Shown here piece by piece: positions 7,995 through 17,589 of a DNA stretch of 64,000 nt. The number at the start of each line of letters is the position of its first letter. Within the stretch, counting starts at the first letter, position 1. A model generated the notes under the pieces. It made no database searches and had not been told where the DNA came from. It worked only from the letters and a program-made list of their open reading frames with translations. Source of the stretch: Erysipelotrichaceae bacterium (GTDB lineage: Bacteria; Bacillota_I; Bacilli_A; Erysipelotrichales; Erysipelotrichaceae); the NCBI GenBank assembly GCA_017432895.1, contig JAFRIG010000041.1:62001-126000 (forward strand), read 5' to 3'. The position numbers were made by a program, and so were the translations under genes.

Positions 7995-9506
7995 TCAGAA
8001 ATTGCCGTATATGAAATTTGAAGCTTCATAACCGGGCCCGTATTTGCCAAAGACCAGGATCAGCATTATCAGCAGCAGGTAGAAAGTCCATCTGACTACC
8101 AGATTCTTTTTATCGATACTTTCTCTGATATCGATACCCCTTTCCTTGATGACATCTACCGCCATGATGACGATGACACAGATCAGGCAAAGGATCCATT
8201 CCCTAATGCTGATACCCAGATCAGTGAAAGTCTGGGCATTAAAGGCTGACAGATCAAATAATGCACTGCCCAGATTCTTATAGATGCCAAAAGCATCCTT
8301 AAGACTGTTGGCTCTGGACAAAACTCTTCCCAAAGTGACGATCAGGAATGTTCTTAACATCTGAAATAAACGCCAGCCCTTGGAACTGTCATTGATATGC
8401 AGTTTATCACGCCCCATCTTGAACTGGTCCTCAAGCAGGATACTACTCATGATAAAGACTCCGTTCCAGATACCATAGGCGGCATATTTCCAATCCGCTC
8501 CGTGCCAGATACCGACCAGAAGATAGACGACAAACATGGCTGTGAAGACCGGGAATTTCTTTCCGATATTATTGCCTAAGGATTTGCGCAATTTTTTGCC
8601 GATCGAATTCAGACGTTTGGAAAGAGACAAGGGATAAAATACGTATTCTCTCATCCAGGCTCCCAGCGAGATATGCCAGCGCCGCCAGAATTCCTCGATC
8701 GAACGGGAAAAATACGGTTGTCTGAAGTTATCATCCAAGGTGATACCGAAGACCTGTGAAATGCCTCTTACCGCATCGATACCGCCGGAAAAATCGGCAT
8801 AGAGCTGGAAACCGTAGCAGATCAGGCCGAAAAACAGGAAAAGGCCATGGAACTGCTGGTAATTATCAAAGATATATTTGACCGGAACCGAAAGCCTGTC
8901 AGCCAGAATGATCTTCTTGGCGATACCCCAGCCCATCAGCTGCAGGCCATGGCAAATGCGCACATAATCGAAATCATGTCTTTCATACAATTGTTTGGCA
9001 AGCCGTTCATATTTCGGGATCGGACCCTGTATGATCTGTGGGAAATATGCCATATACAACAGGAAACGAAGGACATTTTTCTCCGCTTTGATCCTTTTCT
9101 TGGCGATATCGTTTAGATAGGCAATCGCCGCCAACGTATAGTAAGAGATGCCTAAAGGCATCAAAAAATGAAACAGCGATATATTGCCATGTAGCAGCGA
9201 ATTGATGCTGGTGATGATGAAATCGGCATATTTGATCAGGATAAGACTTCCTAAGACGCCGGCAACACCCAAAGAACTGAGCAGTTTTCTTTTCTTTTTA
9301 TCTTCGCATCGATCGATCAACAGTCCGATCGCATAGGTAAAAAGCGAAGTTCCCAGCAGCACCATCAAAAGCTTCCCGGAACTCAGATAATAATAGAGAT
9401 AAGAAAACAGCAGCAAAAAGACCCATTGCAAACGGATCGGACCGGCAAAATATACAAAGAAGCTCATTCCCAGAAAGAGGATGAATTTGAATGATACCAG
9501 ACTCAT
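7995..9506 (-). CDS. MBOAT-family membrane O-acyltransferase (DltB/AlgI-like)
   Basis: This 503-residue polytopic protein has the MBOAT signatures FWRRWHISLGAW (273-284) and GIWHGADWKYAAYGIWNG with the catalytic His335. Family members (DltB, AlgI, PatA) take an acyl group from a cytoplasmic carrier protein or CoA and transfer it across or onto the outer face of the membrane. Its ATG overlaps the stop of the SGNH-protein gene (ATGA), the same pairing as DltB/DltD and AlgI/AlgJ. It is the last gene of the run beginning with legB and is followed by a terminator. The likely acyl donor is the ACP encoded upstream in the same unit; the acceptor is unknown. Confidence 0.93.
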   Translation of the reverse strand: MSLVSFKFILFLGMSFFVYFAGPIRLQWVFLLLFSYLYYYLSSGKLLMVLLGTSLFTYAIGLLIDRCEDKKKRKLLSSLGVAGVLGSLILIKYADFIITSINSLLHGNISLFHFLMPLGISYYTLAAIAYLNDIAKKRIKAEKNVLRFLLYMAYFPQIIQGPIPKYERLAKQLYERHDFDYVRICHGLQLMGWGIAKKIILADRLSVPVKYIFDNYQQFHGLFLFFGLICYGFQLYADFSGGIDAVRGISQVFGITLDDNFRQPYFSRSIEEFWRRWHISLGAWMREYVFYPLSLSKRLNSIGKKLRKSLGNNIGKKFPVFTAMFVVYLLVGIWHGADWKYAAYGIWNGVFIMSSILLEDQFKMGRDKLHINDSSKGWRLFQMLRTFLIVTLGRVLSRANSLKDAFGIYKNLGSALFDLSAFNAQTFTDLGISIREWILCLICVIVIMAVDVIKERGIDIRESIDKKNLVVRWTFYLLLIMLILVFGKYGPGYEASNFIYGNF

Positions 9507-10834
9507 TGGCCCTCCTTCAGCGATAGACCCGCATAATCGTAATCTCCATACACTCTTTCGCCGTTTTCAAGCTTGTAGGCAATGACGGTATATGTGTAGT
9601 TCATATCCGCATTAACCTCTTCATCTTTGAAAGAAGTATCGCCTGTTTCATAAACCTTTTCAAAACCGCTGTCCGTCTTGCGATAAACGACATAGCCGTC
9701 AGCTTCCTGTACGTTTTGCCAATTGAGAATATTAGAATCGTTTTCTTTGACTAAAGATAATAATTCGGGTCTGTCAAGAAAGTAATCCCGCTTTGTCATA
9801 TCCGTCTCGATATCCAGAACATACGGATCGATGATCGTATGATATTTTTCGACGGCCTTATCCCATCCCTGATCTTCGACGGAATGAAGCTCATAATGCT
9901 GCTTCAGATAGTTGAGCAGATAATCCGTGTATTTGATCGAACCATGGATGTTGGTGTGACTGACATCATAAAAATCCCGGTCGGTATGCAAACCGATCTC
10001 TTCAAGCTTATCTCTTAGATCCAGCAAATCGTAGCCTCTATCGCTGATAAGGTCAGCTAACGTATTGAGCTGCCGATACTGTTCAGCGGAATAGACTCGC
10101 GGTGGAAGCAGAAAGATGATGTTTTCCTTTTTCTCATCGCAGTAATCCAGAAGATCATTCATCAGATAAGCCATCTGATCGGGCATCTCTTCTTTTTCGG
10201 CAGATAAAAGATATTGTTCAGTTATATCGTTGATTGTGGAAAGATAGTATTTATGGCGTGTCGCTCCTTTGATGCCTTCGTCAATGATGAAATCATCTGG
10301 TTCCATCTCGACCCAGCGGTCATGATATTCCATGATCGTCGCATAGAAACCGATACTGTTGAGGATGCTCTCCCCGTCCTGAGTAAAATAGCGGGACAAA
10401 AAGGCGATCTTGTTTCCGGACATCGGCATATAGTCCGACATGAAATGAACACCTAAATACTCCATCTGATAATTCGGTGTGATCGTCAAGATGATCGGTA
10501 CCTCTTTCTGAGTCTTTCTCACTTCTTCGATCGCATAACGGTAGGCCATCATGCCCATTCCAGAAGAAGAATAGTTGAGGGTCCTGATACCGTATGATTC
10601 ATAAGCGAATAATGGCGAATAAAAGGAGAAACAGCAGCTTGAACCGATAAAAACGGCATCGGCGGAATTCTTTTCCTCTTTATAGAAATCGATCACCTGA
10701 AAGCTGGAATTGTCATTGTATCTTTCCCGATACTGAAGATAATATTGCGCATGATAAGCCAAAACGAAAAGGATCACACAAAAACATATGATCCTGATAT
10801 ACGGTGCCCTGAATCTTTTCAGATACTCTATCAT
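9503..10834 (-). CDS. Membrane-anchored SGNH-like acyl-transfer protein with C-terminal Fn3-like domain
   Basis: This 443-residue protein has an N-terminal membrane anchor (~12-30) and an extracellular SGNH/DltD-like domain: FIGSS with the nucleophile candidate Ser65/66, and DVSHTNIHG with Asp290 and His293. Residues ~360-440 form a fibronectin-III-like module (NILNWQNVQEADGYVVYRK) that DltD and AlgJ lack. It should act outside the membrane with the coupled MBOAT protein, moving or releasing acyl groups on a polymer. I chose the ATG at 10834 because TAAGGA precedes it and the anchor follows directly; a frame 12 codons longer starts at the upstream stop. The Fn3 module may bind the glycan. Confidence 0.85.
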   Translation of the reverse strand: MIEYLKRFRAPYIRIICFCVILFVLAYHAQYYLQYRERYNDNSSFQVIDFYKEEKNSADAVFIGSSCCFSFYSPLFAYESYGIRTLNYSSSGMGMMAYRYAIEEVRKTQKEVPIILTITPNYQMEYLGVHFMSDYMPMSGNKIAFLSRYFTQDGESILNSIGFYATIMEYHDRWVEMEPDDFIIDEGIKGATRHKYYLSTINDITEQYLLSAEKEEMPDQMAYLMNDLLDYCDEKKENIIFLLPPRVYSAEQYRQLNTLADLISDRGYDLLDLRDKLEEIGLHTDRDFYDVSHTNIHGSIKYTDYLLNYLKQHYELHSVEDQGWDKAVEKYHTIIDPYVLDIETDMTKRDYFLDRPELLSLVKENDSNILNWQNVQEADGYVVYRKTDSGFEKVYETGDTSFKDEEVNADMNYTYTVIAYKLENGERVYGDYDYAGLSLKEGQ

Positions 10835-10843
10835 TTCCTTACC

Positions 10844-10849
10844 ATTATA
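10844..10849 (-). promoter_or_regulatory. Possible internal -10 box before the SGNH gene
   Basis: Minus-strand TATAAT sits 9 nt before the ATG at 10834, after the stop of the YfhO gene. A TTGTTT at 10865-10870 is a weak -35 with 15-nt spacing. It could give an internal transcript for the SGNH-MBOAT pair. Confidence 0.35.
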
Positions 10850-10870
10850 TCCCAAAACACACCCAAACAA

Positions 10871-13453
10871 TCACGACAGTGTCTTACGCTTCTTTGTCCT
10901 TAACTCGATGTAGATAAACAATACCGTACTTAACAGCGAAACAGCCAGTCCCGGCTTTAACAGCGGAGTCGAATAACGCAATTCGATAACATGTTCCCCT
11001 TTTATGGCCTCAAGCCCCAGGTATTGGATATTGCAATTTAATAAAGCGGCTTCTTTGCCATCAACATAGGCTTTCCAGCCTTTGGAATAAGGGATCGAGA
11101 AACAAAGCAGCCCATCTTCCGGTATACTCAGATGCGTATAGACTCTGTCGCCTTGTATCTCCAGTTCATTTATCTGTATATCGCTTCGTTTTTCAAGTTC
11201 AGCGATCTGATCTTCCAGCGGCTGACAGATGATCCTGATCGAATGATAAGTATAGGAACCGCCATCTGAAAAATCCAGTGAAACAACGCCATCAAGGCCA
11301 TCCAGATAGCCCAGATCGACCAGATAGTCATGGCGATCGGTATAATGCTGATTATCATTGCCCTTGAAAATGAAGTACTTCTCAATGTCTTCGTATCTGA
11401 CCCGGATATAGGCGACCAGCTCATCAGAATACAAGCCATCGACCAGAACATAGTACTCGCCAGGCCTATCACATTCTCCTTCCAGGTAGATCTTTGCCTG
11501 CTGCCCGGACACTGCGATATGATCGGAATCGATCGCGATATCTTCATCTTTTTCCAGCTGATAAGATACATCGATGAGTTTGCTTGCTACATCTTTGTGA
11601 TCGATCAGATCAAGATCGTTCTCTACGACCGCCGCTTTAGATAAAAGCTCGTTTTTCTCAGCCGTATCAAGTTTATCAAAGTCGACTCTGAGAATATAGT
11701 TGTCATAGACATAGACCAGATCCAAGGCATATGGGCTTTCATAAACATCATAGCCATTGATCCTGTCTACAAAGCTAAAGCCATAAGGAACAAGGCGATC
11801 ATCGACTTTATTCACATAGTATTTGACACCCGACAAGGCATTCTGGGCAAAACGTTCCCCGTAATTGGCATAGTGATGATTGCTGTTGTCGGAATAGCCC
11901 AGGCTCTTACGGAAATCGACGACATAGTCGTTTGCGATCGACCAGTAGTACTGGGTCGATGAATGCTCTCCAAGTATCGTCTGATTGACAGTCATCCTGT
12001 TTCCGCTGTATCGGAAAAAGGTCTCATCATTAAAATCTTCAAAAACGGAATGTTCATCGTTTTTCATATCCTGTATCGAAGAAAGATCGGCACCCATATC
12101 CGGAACATTCCAGTATGTCGGTGAAAAATCATAATAGATCCTGAAAAACAGACCAAAAAGGACAGCTAAAAAACAAAGCAGCTTATCAAACTTTCTGATC
12201 TTTATAAAACGCAGAAAACCAAGCACAAACACGCTCAAAACCAAAAACATGGCGTGCAATTGCCAGTAACTCCGGTCGATCAGGATGCAGATCCCGTAAT
12301 AGATTACAAACAGAATAAGGTTTACATAAAACAGTTCATTGACCTTTTTTAGATCCTGCAGACATTCACTGACCAGATAAGCCATCAGTAAAGATACGGC
12401 ATAACACCATCTGTCGATCGGATAAGTAAATGCATTGTAGATCTTGCTCAGATGCGGCAGACTCACAAACAAGATGGCCGTGATCAATAAAGCGATCAGT
12501 GGCCTGTCTTTCTTTTTTAAAATCAGATAGGACAAAGCGACCGGCCAGAAGATCGAATGATCGCCCAGATAAGTTCCTCTGAAGGTCAGCGTTTTGAAGA
12601 TCGCCTTATACTCTTTCAGGGAGAAAAACATGCCGAAACTGACATCGGAATCTAGACGGTTGCTCTGAAACATCTTGGAAGCCATCGGCAGAAAGATGAT
12701 AAAGCTCATCCCCAAGCCCAGGGTTGCATACAGGCCGATCCTAAGCAGTGCAAATAATCTGTTCTTCCATGTTTCTTTCATAAACAGAAGTCTTATCAGA
12801 ACATACAGGACCGTGCTTAACACGTTCATATAAAAGAAATAGATATTGCTCAAAGAAGACAGCATGACCGCTATCACCAGCAAAGCCGGATCATCATGAT
12901 CGATCACCTTCTCACAGCCCAGTATGATGAAAGGCAGAAAAGCCGCAGCCGAAATAAAGAAAACGTGGCCGGACATACTGGTAAAAGAAAAAGAAGAGAA
13001 AGCATACAATAAAGCACCGGAGACGATGGCAAAAATATCTTCCTTCTTCTTATAGAGACATAAAACAAGAAAACCTAAGCCCGAAACATAGATTCTCATA
13101 ATCGTCGATAGATCGTAGTAATGATACATGTATTCTTCCGGGCACAAAAAAGAAAAGAACGTGAAGATATCGCCAATAGCATAATAGTGAAAGGCCATCA
13201 GGACATCCGCACCCTCGCCGATCACAAAATCCCATTCAGGCAGAGAAAATCTTCCCTTAGAAAGATTCGCAAAGAATTCCTTCAGATAGCGGGAATAATA
13301 GACCAGGGCCTTATAATGCTGACGGAAACCGTCTCCGTTGGCATCGATCAAGGTAGTTCCCTTAGAGAAATAATAATAAGCGATCAAAGCCGCCAGCAGA
13401 CAAAAAAAGGCCGAATAAAAAAGATAATAAGACCATCTTCTTTTCTTTTCCAT
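10871..13453 (-). CDS. YfhO-family membrane glycosyltransferase
   Basis: This 860-residue protein has about 12-13 membrane segments followed by an extracellular C-terminal region ending in SKGWKAYVDGKE and a last membrane helix, the YfhO layout. In Bacillus subtilis YfhO transfers sugar from undecaprenyl-phosphate to lipoteichoic acid. The first extracellular loop has GDGFRQHYKALVYY and IGEGADV, as in the frameshifted paralogue at 1092-3724. The start ATG at 13453 lies exactly 6 nt after a TATAAT; an ATG 6 codons upstream is also possible. It sits in the run after acyltransferase-3 (15-nt gap) and before the SGNH gene. Role inferred: extracellular glycosylation of the same polymer that is acylated. 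Confidence 0.88.
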   Translation of the reverse strand: MEKKRRWSYYLFYSAFFCLLAALIAYYYFSKGTTLIDANGDGFRQHYKALVYYSRYLKEFFANLSKGRFSLPEWDFVIGEGADVLMAFHYYAIGDIFTFFSFLCPEEYMYHYYDLSTIMRIYVSGLGFLVLCLYKKKEDIFAIVSGALLYAFSSFSFTSMSGHVFFISAAAFLPFIILGCEKVIDHDDPALLVIAVMLSSLSNIYFFYMNVLSTVLYVLIRLLFMKETWKNRLFALLRIGLYATLGLGMSFIIFLPMASKMFQSNRLDSDVSFGMFFSLKEYKAIFKTLTFRGTYLGDHSIFWPVALSYLILKKKDRPLIALLITAILFVSLPHLSKIYNAFTYPIDRWCYAVSLLMAYLVSECLQDLKKVNELFYVNLILFVIYYGICILIDRSYWQLHAMFLVLSVFVLGFLRFIKIRKFDKLLCFLAVLFGLFFRIYYDFSPTYWNVPDMGADLSSIQDMKNDEHSVFEDFNDETFFRYSGNRMTVNQTILGEHSSTQYYWSIANDYVVDFRKSLGYSDNSNHHYANYGERFAQNALSGVKYYVNKVDDRLVPYGFSFVDRINGYDVYESPYALDLVYVYDNYILRVDFDKLDTAEKNELLSKAAVVENDLDLIDHKDVASKLIDVSYQLEKDEDIAIDSDHIAVSGQQAKIYLEGECDRPGEYYVLVDGLYSDELVAYIRVRYEDIEKYFIFKGNDNQHYTDRHDYLVDLGYLDGLDGVVSLDFSDGGSYTYHSIRIICQPLEDQIAELEKRSDIQINELEIQGDRVYTHLSIPEDGLLCFSIPYSKGWKAYVDGKEAALLNCNIQYLGLEAIKGEHVIELRYSTPLLKPGLAVSLLSTVLFIYIELRTKKRKTLS

Positions 13454-13489
13454 GACCCTATTATATAACATGGCGTTTATGCTTCTTAA
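13453..13489 (-). promoter_or_regulatory. Internal promoter giving a leaderless YfhO transcript
   Basis: Minus-strand TTAAGA (13484-13489) and TATAAT (13460-13465) are separated by 18 nt, and the ATG of the YfhO gene starts 7 nt after the -10 box, at the expected transcription start. No Shine-Dalgarno sequence fits between them. Confidence 0.45.
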
Positions 13490-14478
13490 GCGAAAAAGAA
13501 CTTATCCGTTTTTTTCAATGCAAACGAACAAAGACAGGTAAGCAAATAAGCGATAATCGCGATCAAGATGCCGTTTTCAACAAATAAACCGGCTGCTTTT
13601 ACGAATTTTTCATATAAAAGATAGAATTCCATGGAATACTCACCATTCTTCTCGATAAAAGGCATTATGATCCGGCTTTTTGACAGGATAGAATACAGGA
13701 AACCGACCAGAAAGATCAAAGCTGCAGCAATCACTAAACAGAAGTATCGATAAGCAATACTTCCTTCTGAGCCATCAGCACTGATGAACCTGTATGTCAA
13801 AAGAAAAGCAAGTAAAGAAACAGAAGCGACGATATAAGCATTGGCCTTTTTACCCTGTTTGACGTGTTTTGCCAGATAAGCGCCGAACAGAAAAGCCGGT
13901 ATCCGTCTCAATGCGATCTCGGTATGTTCGAAAAATAACGGTGAAACACTTCTCAATAAAAGATTGGCCAGGATGGAAAGCAAAATAAGCAATATTATGC
14001 AACGATCTCCATGGCGTTTCTGCATTTTATATATCAAAGGATAGATTAAATATAAGAAAAAGATCAGGATAAAAAACCAGTTTTCTCTTATGCCCTCACA
14101 CACGAAAAGAATACCGGAAACGCTCTTAAGTATTCTTGAAAAGGAATATGAATTGATCACGCCCCAGATGATATTGACAAGAAGATAAGTCGGTAATATC
14201 CTTCTTATCCGCCGCTTATAGAATAAAAGCACATTGTCATCCTTTTCCAGCGAATAATACAAGCCTATCGCCGAAAGGATCAGAAAGATCTCGACTCCGA
14301 TCTGTCCGGATGATTTGATCAGATACAGCTGATAGTAGATCAAATATAAAAAATGAGTCAGACCCTGACCATCCTTTGCCGTAAAACGGATCCCGGAATG
14401 ATAAAGAGCGACCCACAGTGTGGCGATCCCTAACAACAGTTTTCTCGATCTGCTTATGTCTTTAAAATCAAAGCTCAT
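13486..14478 (-). CDS. Acyltransferase-3 family membrane protein
   Basis: This 330-residue polytopic protein has the acyltransferase-3 pattern: the helix-1 segment LLLGIATLWVALYHSGIRF with its histidine, a cytoplasmic basic loop (YKRRIRRILPTYLL), and about ten membrane segments. These proteins O-acetylate or O-acylate extracytoplasmic glycans. Its start overlaps the MaoC stop (ATGA), so it is translated together with the ACP-MaoC pair. That coupling suggests it may use the acyl group made by those enzymes and not only acetyl-CoA; this is inference. Confidence 0.85.
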   Translation of the reverse strand: MSFDFKDISRSRKLLLGIATLWVALYHSGIRFTAKDGQGLTHFLYLIYYQLYLIKSSGQIGVEIFLILSAIGLYYSLEKDDNVLLFYKRRIRRILPTYLLVNIIWGVINSYSFSRILKSVSGILFVCEGIRENWFFILIFFLYLIYPLIYKMQKRHGDRCIILLILLSILANLLLRSVSPLFFEHTEIALRRIPAFLFGAYLAKHVKQGKKANAYIVASVSLLAFLLTYRFISADGSEGSIAYRYFCLVIAAALIFLVGFLYSILSKSRIIMPFIEKNGEYSMEFYLLYEKFVKAAGLFVENGILIAIIAYLLTCLCSFALKKTDKFFFA

Positions 14479-14891
14479 CGCAAAAAACCGACTTCAACCT
14501 TGCCCTTGACGACTTTCTTTTCATCCTGATTCTGGATGAAGACTTTGATAACAGCTCTTTGCACTGAAGCGTGCAGCTCATCGACGATCCCCTTTACGAT
14601 CAGGATATCCCCGACATAGACCGGCCGGGAGTATTTGACATCGATACCCTGGAGTAAACAGTATTTTCCGGGTAATAAAACACCGACCAGCTTCGAAATA
14701 AAAGATGTTGTCAGCAAACCATAAACAACTTTATCCTGATAACCCTGTTCCAGTGCAAAATCTCTTTCGTTATGCAAAGGATTTTCATCGCCTGAAAGCT
14801 CCAAAAACATCTTCATCATCTCTTCGGTGACAGTGACAGTGAAAAATTCTTCCTGTCCGACTTTCAGGTCTTCAAAACGATACTCGTTCAT
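14475..14891 (-). CDS. MaoC-like hot-dog hydratase/dehydratase
   Basis: This 138-residue single hot-dog domain protein has the R-hydratase signature LELSGDENPLHNERDFA, with Asp35 and His40 as the hydratase pair, then GLLTTSFISKLVG and a KYSRPVYVGD strand. MaoC/PhaJ-type enzymes add or remove water at a 2-enoyl thioester, giving (R)-3-hydroxyacyl groups. It overlaps by 4 nt with both the ACP gene and the acyltransferase gene. Together with the ACP it could form or dehydrate a 3-hydroxyacyl-ACP, for example a 3-hydroxybutyryl group for sugar acylation. The actual substrate is not visible from sequence. Confidence 0.85.
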   Translation of the reverse strand: MNEYRFEDLKVGQEEFFTVTVTEEMMKMFLELSGDENPLHNERDFALEQGYQDKVVYGLLTTSFISKLVGVLLPGKYCLLQGIDVKYSRPVYVGDILIVKGIVDELHASVQRAVIKVFIQNQDEKKVVKGKVEVGFLR

Positions 14892-15136
14892 TCTTCTGCA
14901 GCCTTTCTCATGATCAGATCAGCCATCTCACCCACATTGGCCAGATCCGATACTTCCGCCATGTCAAACACCATTTCAAATTCGTTCTCGATATTGACGA
15001 TCAGATTGATCTGTTCCAAAGAATCCCAGTCATCGATATCACTGGAATTGGTCTCATCGGTCAGAACAATGCTGTCATCATCAAATACATTGCAGAAGAT
15101 CTCATTGAGAGTCTTCATCACTTCTTCTCTATTCAT
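14888..15136 (-). CDS. Acyl carrier protein of the FkbH module
   Basis: This 82-residue acidic protein has the carrier-protein core DIDDWDSLEQINLIVNIE; Ser39 of DSL is the phosphopantetheine site. It overlaps the FkbH-like gene by 8 nt at its start and the MaoC-like gene by 4 nt at its end, so all three are made together. By family precedent an FkbH-like enzyme loads this carrier with a D-glyceryl group from 1,3-bisphosphoglycerate. The MBOAT protein of the same operon is a plausible user. It needs a 4'-phosphopantetheinyl transferase, not seen here. Confidence 0.92.
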   Translation of the reverse strand: MNREEVMKTLNEIFCNVFDDDSIVLTDETNSSDIDDWDSLEQINLIVNIENEFEMVFDMAEVSDLANVGEMADLIMRKAAEE

Positions 15137-16907
15137 TCACTACCTCAATAACTTCATTCTTGATTTTATAATCATCATTTACATCCAATGACCAATCGGT
15201 ATTGCCTTTTTCATCTTCACTTATTTTACTAAATCCCTGCAAGGAATAGAAATCTTTTACCATGTTGTTCTTTGCTGTCGGATAGTAATGACCGATGATT
15301 TTTGAAATACCTTTTTCCCTGCATCTTCTTACCAGCTCATCCATCATGGCATATTCAAGGTCTCTCTTCAATACCCGGCAGCTCATTATCCACAGATCTA
15401 TCTCACAGACATCTTCTTTAACATGGCCGATCACGACGGAAACCAAACCATTATCACCAAACCTGTCGATGAGCTTGCCATATAACGGGATATAGTTTTC
15501 ATCATTGGCTATTGTTTCGATCTCGCTCACCGTATAACGGTGCGTTGTCAGATTGAACTGGTTGGACTTGTTGGACAACTGTGCGATCCTTTCATAATAC
15601 ATCGGCTCAAAAGGTCTGATGATGCCCGTCATATCCAAAGATAAGAGATAATCCTTATAGTCCGCAAAACTGGCCTCGGCTTTGGCTCTTTGGATATTCT
15701 CCTTGTACATTTCGTTTCTCTTGAGATCATCTTTTGACAAGGTCGTCACTTCAAAGAAACCGTTTCTATCTATCACTTCGATAAAATGCTCAACAGAATC
15801 CAATTCCGGTGCACAAACACCTTTTAACTGCTCCGTTACGATATGCCTTTCCGCCGGATTGTCATCCACAAAGACCAGGCTTTCCGGAAGCAAAGCCAGT
15901 TCATTGGCGATATCCGCAAAATTCTTGTCTTTAGGATCCCAGTTGGCCTTGATCTCCACGAAGTCATCTTCACTTAGTTCGGAATCCGGATGATTAAGTC
16001 CGGCGATCGCATTTTCATAATCGTTCTTGGAATCGATATTCAAGATGAGGCCCAATTGTTTATGTTCCTTTAAATATCGCTGGAATTCACTATAGACCTG
16101 TCCTTCGCTTTCTTCCGGACCTACTTTGATCCCTTCGACGCCGTCATCACCGATGACTCCGCCCCATAAAGTATTATCCAGATCCAGTACGAAACCTTTC
16201 TTGTTTTTACCGAAGATCGACTTGATGATATTGGCGACATTGAACGAAAGATACGGCACCGCGTTGACATTCAAAGCATATTTGTACATATGGAAATAGA
16301 AAGGATCCGACCACTTTTTCAATCCGTAATCCGCCGAAATGTAATTGATGTCACAGATATAGAAGTTCTCATGAGAAGCTGCGTAGTCCGCAAACATCAT
16401 ATTTAAATGATTGACGAAATTGACCTTGCCATGAACATCCGATGCATCCTTATTGCCCATAAGGCGATAATAAGGCAATTCAAAGTTATTCTGAATGATC
16501 GGACAGTGATATCTGTTTTCTAAACTCTTCCAGATATTTTCAAACTTTTCAAACTCGGTTTTCCACAAGTTTTCCACATTTTCACCCAGCTGGGGAAAGT
16601 TAAGAATATTTCTGATACTGGTGCATACATAGATGATGTCCGGATTGAATTCTGCCAATTCAGGATTATCAAACATCGCATCTTCATAGAACTTGTTGTA
16701 TTCGGATTCATAGAAAGACGGTTTGATACCGTTATTCAATAAGAACAGTTCCATGATCTGTTTTACAGCTGCAGTCGTATAGCCTCCTAAAATGGCGATC
16801 TTTTTCTCAACGAAGCCCTCGCCTACAGACAGCAATGTTTTCTTGATCTTTCTTTTGTTTTCCAGAATATAATTCGGATCAAAAGGATACAATAATTCTT
16901 TTACCAT
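15129..16907 (-). CDS. FkbH-like HAD-IIIC protein, probable glyceryl-ACP synthase
   Basis: This 592-residue protein has an N-terminal SGNH-like part (~35-225), a HAD subfamily IIIC domain with VLDLDNTLWGG (Asp242 and Asp244) and FVDDNPAE, and a C-terminal GNAT-like domain (~430-575). FkbH family members in polyketide and capsule pathways dephosphorylate 1,3-bisphosphoglycerate while loading the glyceryl group on an ACP. The ACP gene overlaps its end. It lies 3 nt after a small membrane-protein gene in the legionaminate run. A glyceryl group, reduced or dehydrated by MaoC or used directly, is therefore a candidate decoration of the glycan. Confidence 0.88.
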   Translation of the reverse strand: MVKELLYPFDPNYILENKRKIKKTLLSVGEGFVEKKIAILGGYTTAAVKQIMELFLLNNGIKPSFYESEYNKFYEDAMFDNPELAEFNPDIIYVCTSIRNILNFPQLGENVENLWKTEFEKFENIWKSLENRYHCPIIQNNFELPYYRLMGNKDASDVHGKVNFVNHLNMMFADYAASHENFYICDINYISADYGLKKWSDPFYFHMYKYALNVNAVPYLSFNVANIIKSIFGKNKKGFVLDLDNTLWGGVIGDDGVEGIKVGPEESEGQVYSEFQRYLKEHKQLGLILNIDSKNDYENAIAGLNHPDSELSEDDFVEIKANWDPKDKNFADIANELALLPESLVFVDDNPAERHIVTEQLKGVCAPELDSVEHFIEVIDRNGFFEVTTLSKDDLKRNEMYKENIQRAKAEASFADYKDYLLSLDMTGIIRPFEPMYYERIAQLSNKSNQFNLTTHRYTVSEIETIANDENYIPLYGKLIDRFGDNGLVSVVIGHVKEDVCEIDLWIMSCRVLKRDLEYAMMDELVRRCREKGISKIIGHYYPTAKNNMVKDFYSLQGFSKISEDEKGNTDWSLDVNDDYKIKNEVIEVVNE

Positions 16908-16910
16908 TTT

Positions 16911-17567
16911 CTAAAAACCCAGTCTGCTGATGAAGCTGTATACAAGAAAGGCAAACAAGCCGATCGTTGCCAAAGCAAATAACAAGGCCACGACACGGAA
17001 CATCCTGATCAGGGCGATCGTCGTGTCACCCTTTGTTTTTCTTTTCTCTTTACGATTCTTTTTCTTATCTTTCTTATCTTCTTGGGTTGAAACAGCGGCT
17101 TCTTCCACTGAAGAGAGCTTCTTTTTTTCATTCAGCGCAAAACAAAGCGGGAGATCCATAAAGCCTTTATCGCACAGGACCCTTTCGATCGTAGAAGCAA
17201 AGTTCAGACGACTGCGGACACGATCGCTATCGACTTTGGAAGAAAGTTCCCAGCCTTTGACAAGATTCAGGAAACAGATCAGCCCGATCAGCAGCAGGAT
17301 CAGCGAGAAAAGCGCCGAGAGTTCCATCGATGAATAATAATCATCATTCAGAAATGAGGTGTAGGCATCTTCCAGACACCCGGCCGTGTGTATGATCAAA
17401 GTCCCGAGAACGATCAGAAAAGCACTCGATAAGACCAGGAAACGGCCATTGTTTCTTTTGGCCGCATCATCCTCGTGTTCATAAAGATCCAATGCCTTAT
17501 GATGCATCGAGATAAGTGCTTCCTTGTCGCAGCTGCTGTAATCGATAAAAGCCTCGTTATTTGCCAT
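16911..17567 (-). CDS. Small membrane protein, SLATT/RipA-like layout, unknown role
   Basis: This 218-residue protein has a hydrophilic N-terminal helix region (~1-40), two membrane segments (~44-65 and ~82-104), a cytoplasmic stretch rich in Lys/Glu (~140-185, KKDKKKNRKEKRK), and a C-terminal membrane segment (~192-213). The two-helix hairpin after an RNNGRF-type basic stretch resembles SLATT or RipA-family membrane proteins, but I cannot confirm the family. It lies 22 nt after legF and 3 nt before the FkbH-like gene, linking the two halves of the operon. No catalytic motif is seen; it may be a scaffold for the enzymes. Confidence 0.7.
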   Translation of the reverse strand: MANNEAFIDYSSCDKEALISMHHKALDLYEHEDDAAKRNNGRFLVLSSAFLIVLGTLIIHTAGCLEDAYTSFLNDDYYSSMELSALFSLILLLIGLICFLNLVKGWELSSKVDSDRVRSRLNFASTIERVLCDKGFMDLPLCFALNEKKKLSSVEEAAVSTQEDKKDKKKNRKEKRKTKGDTTIALIRMFRVVALLFALATIGLFAFLVYSFISRLGF

Positions 17568-17589
17568 TTTTCACCATCCTTTTCAATGA

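Noticed and set aside
10222-10456. Open frames on both strands inside the SGNH gene, and many similar ones elsewhere
   Set aside because: They are antisense or shifted-frame shadows of clearly coding sequence, without ribosome sites or recognisable domains.
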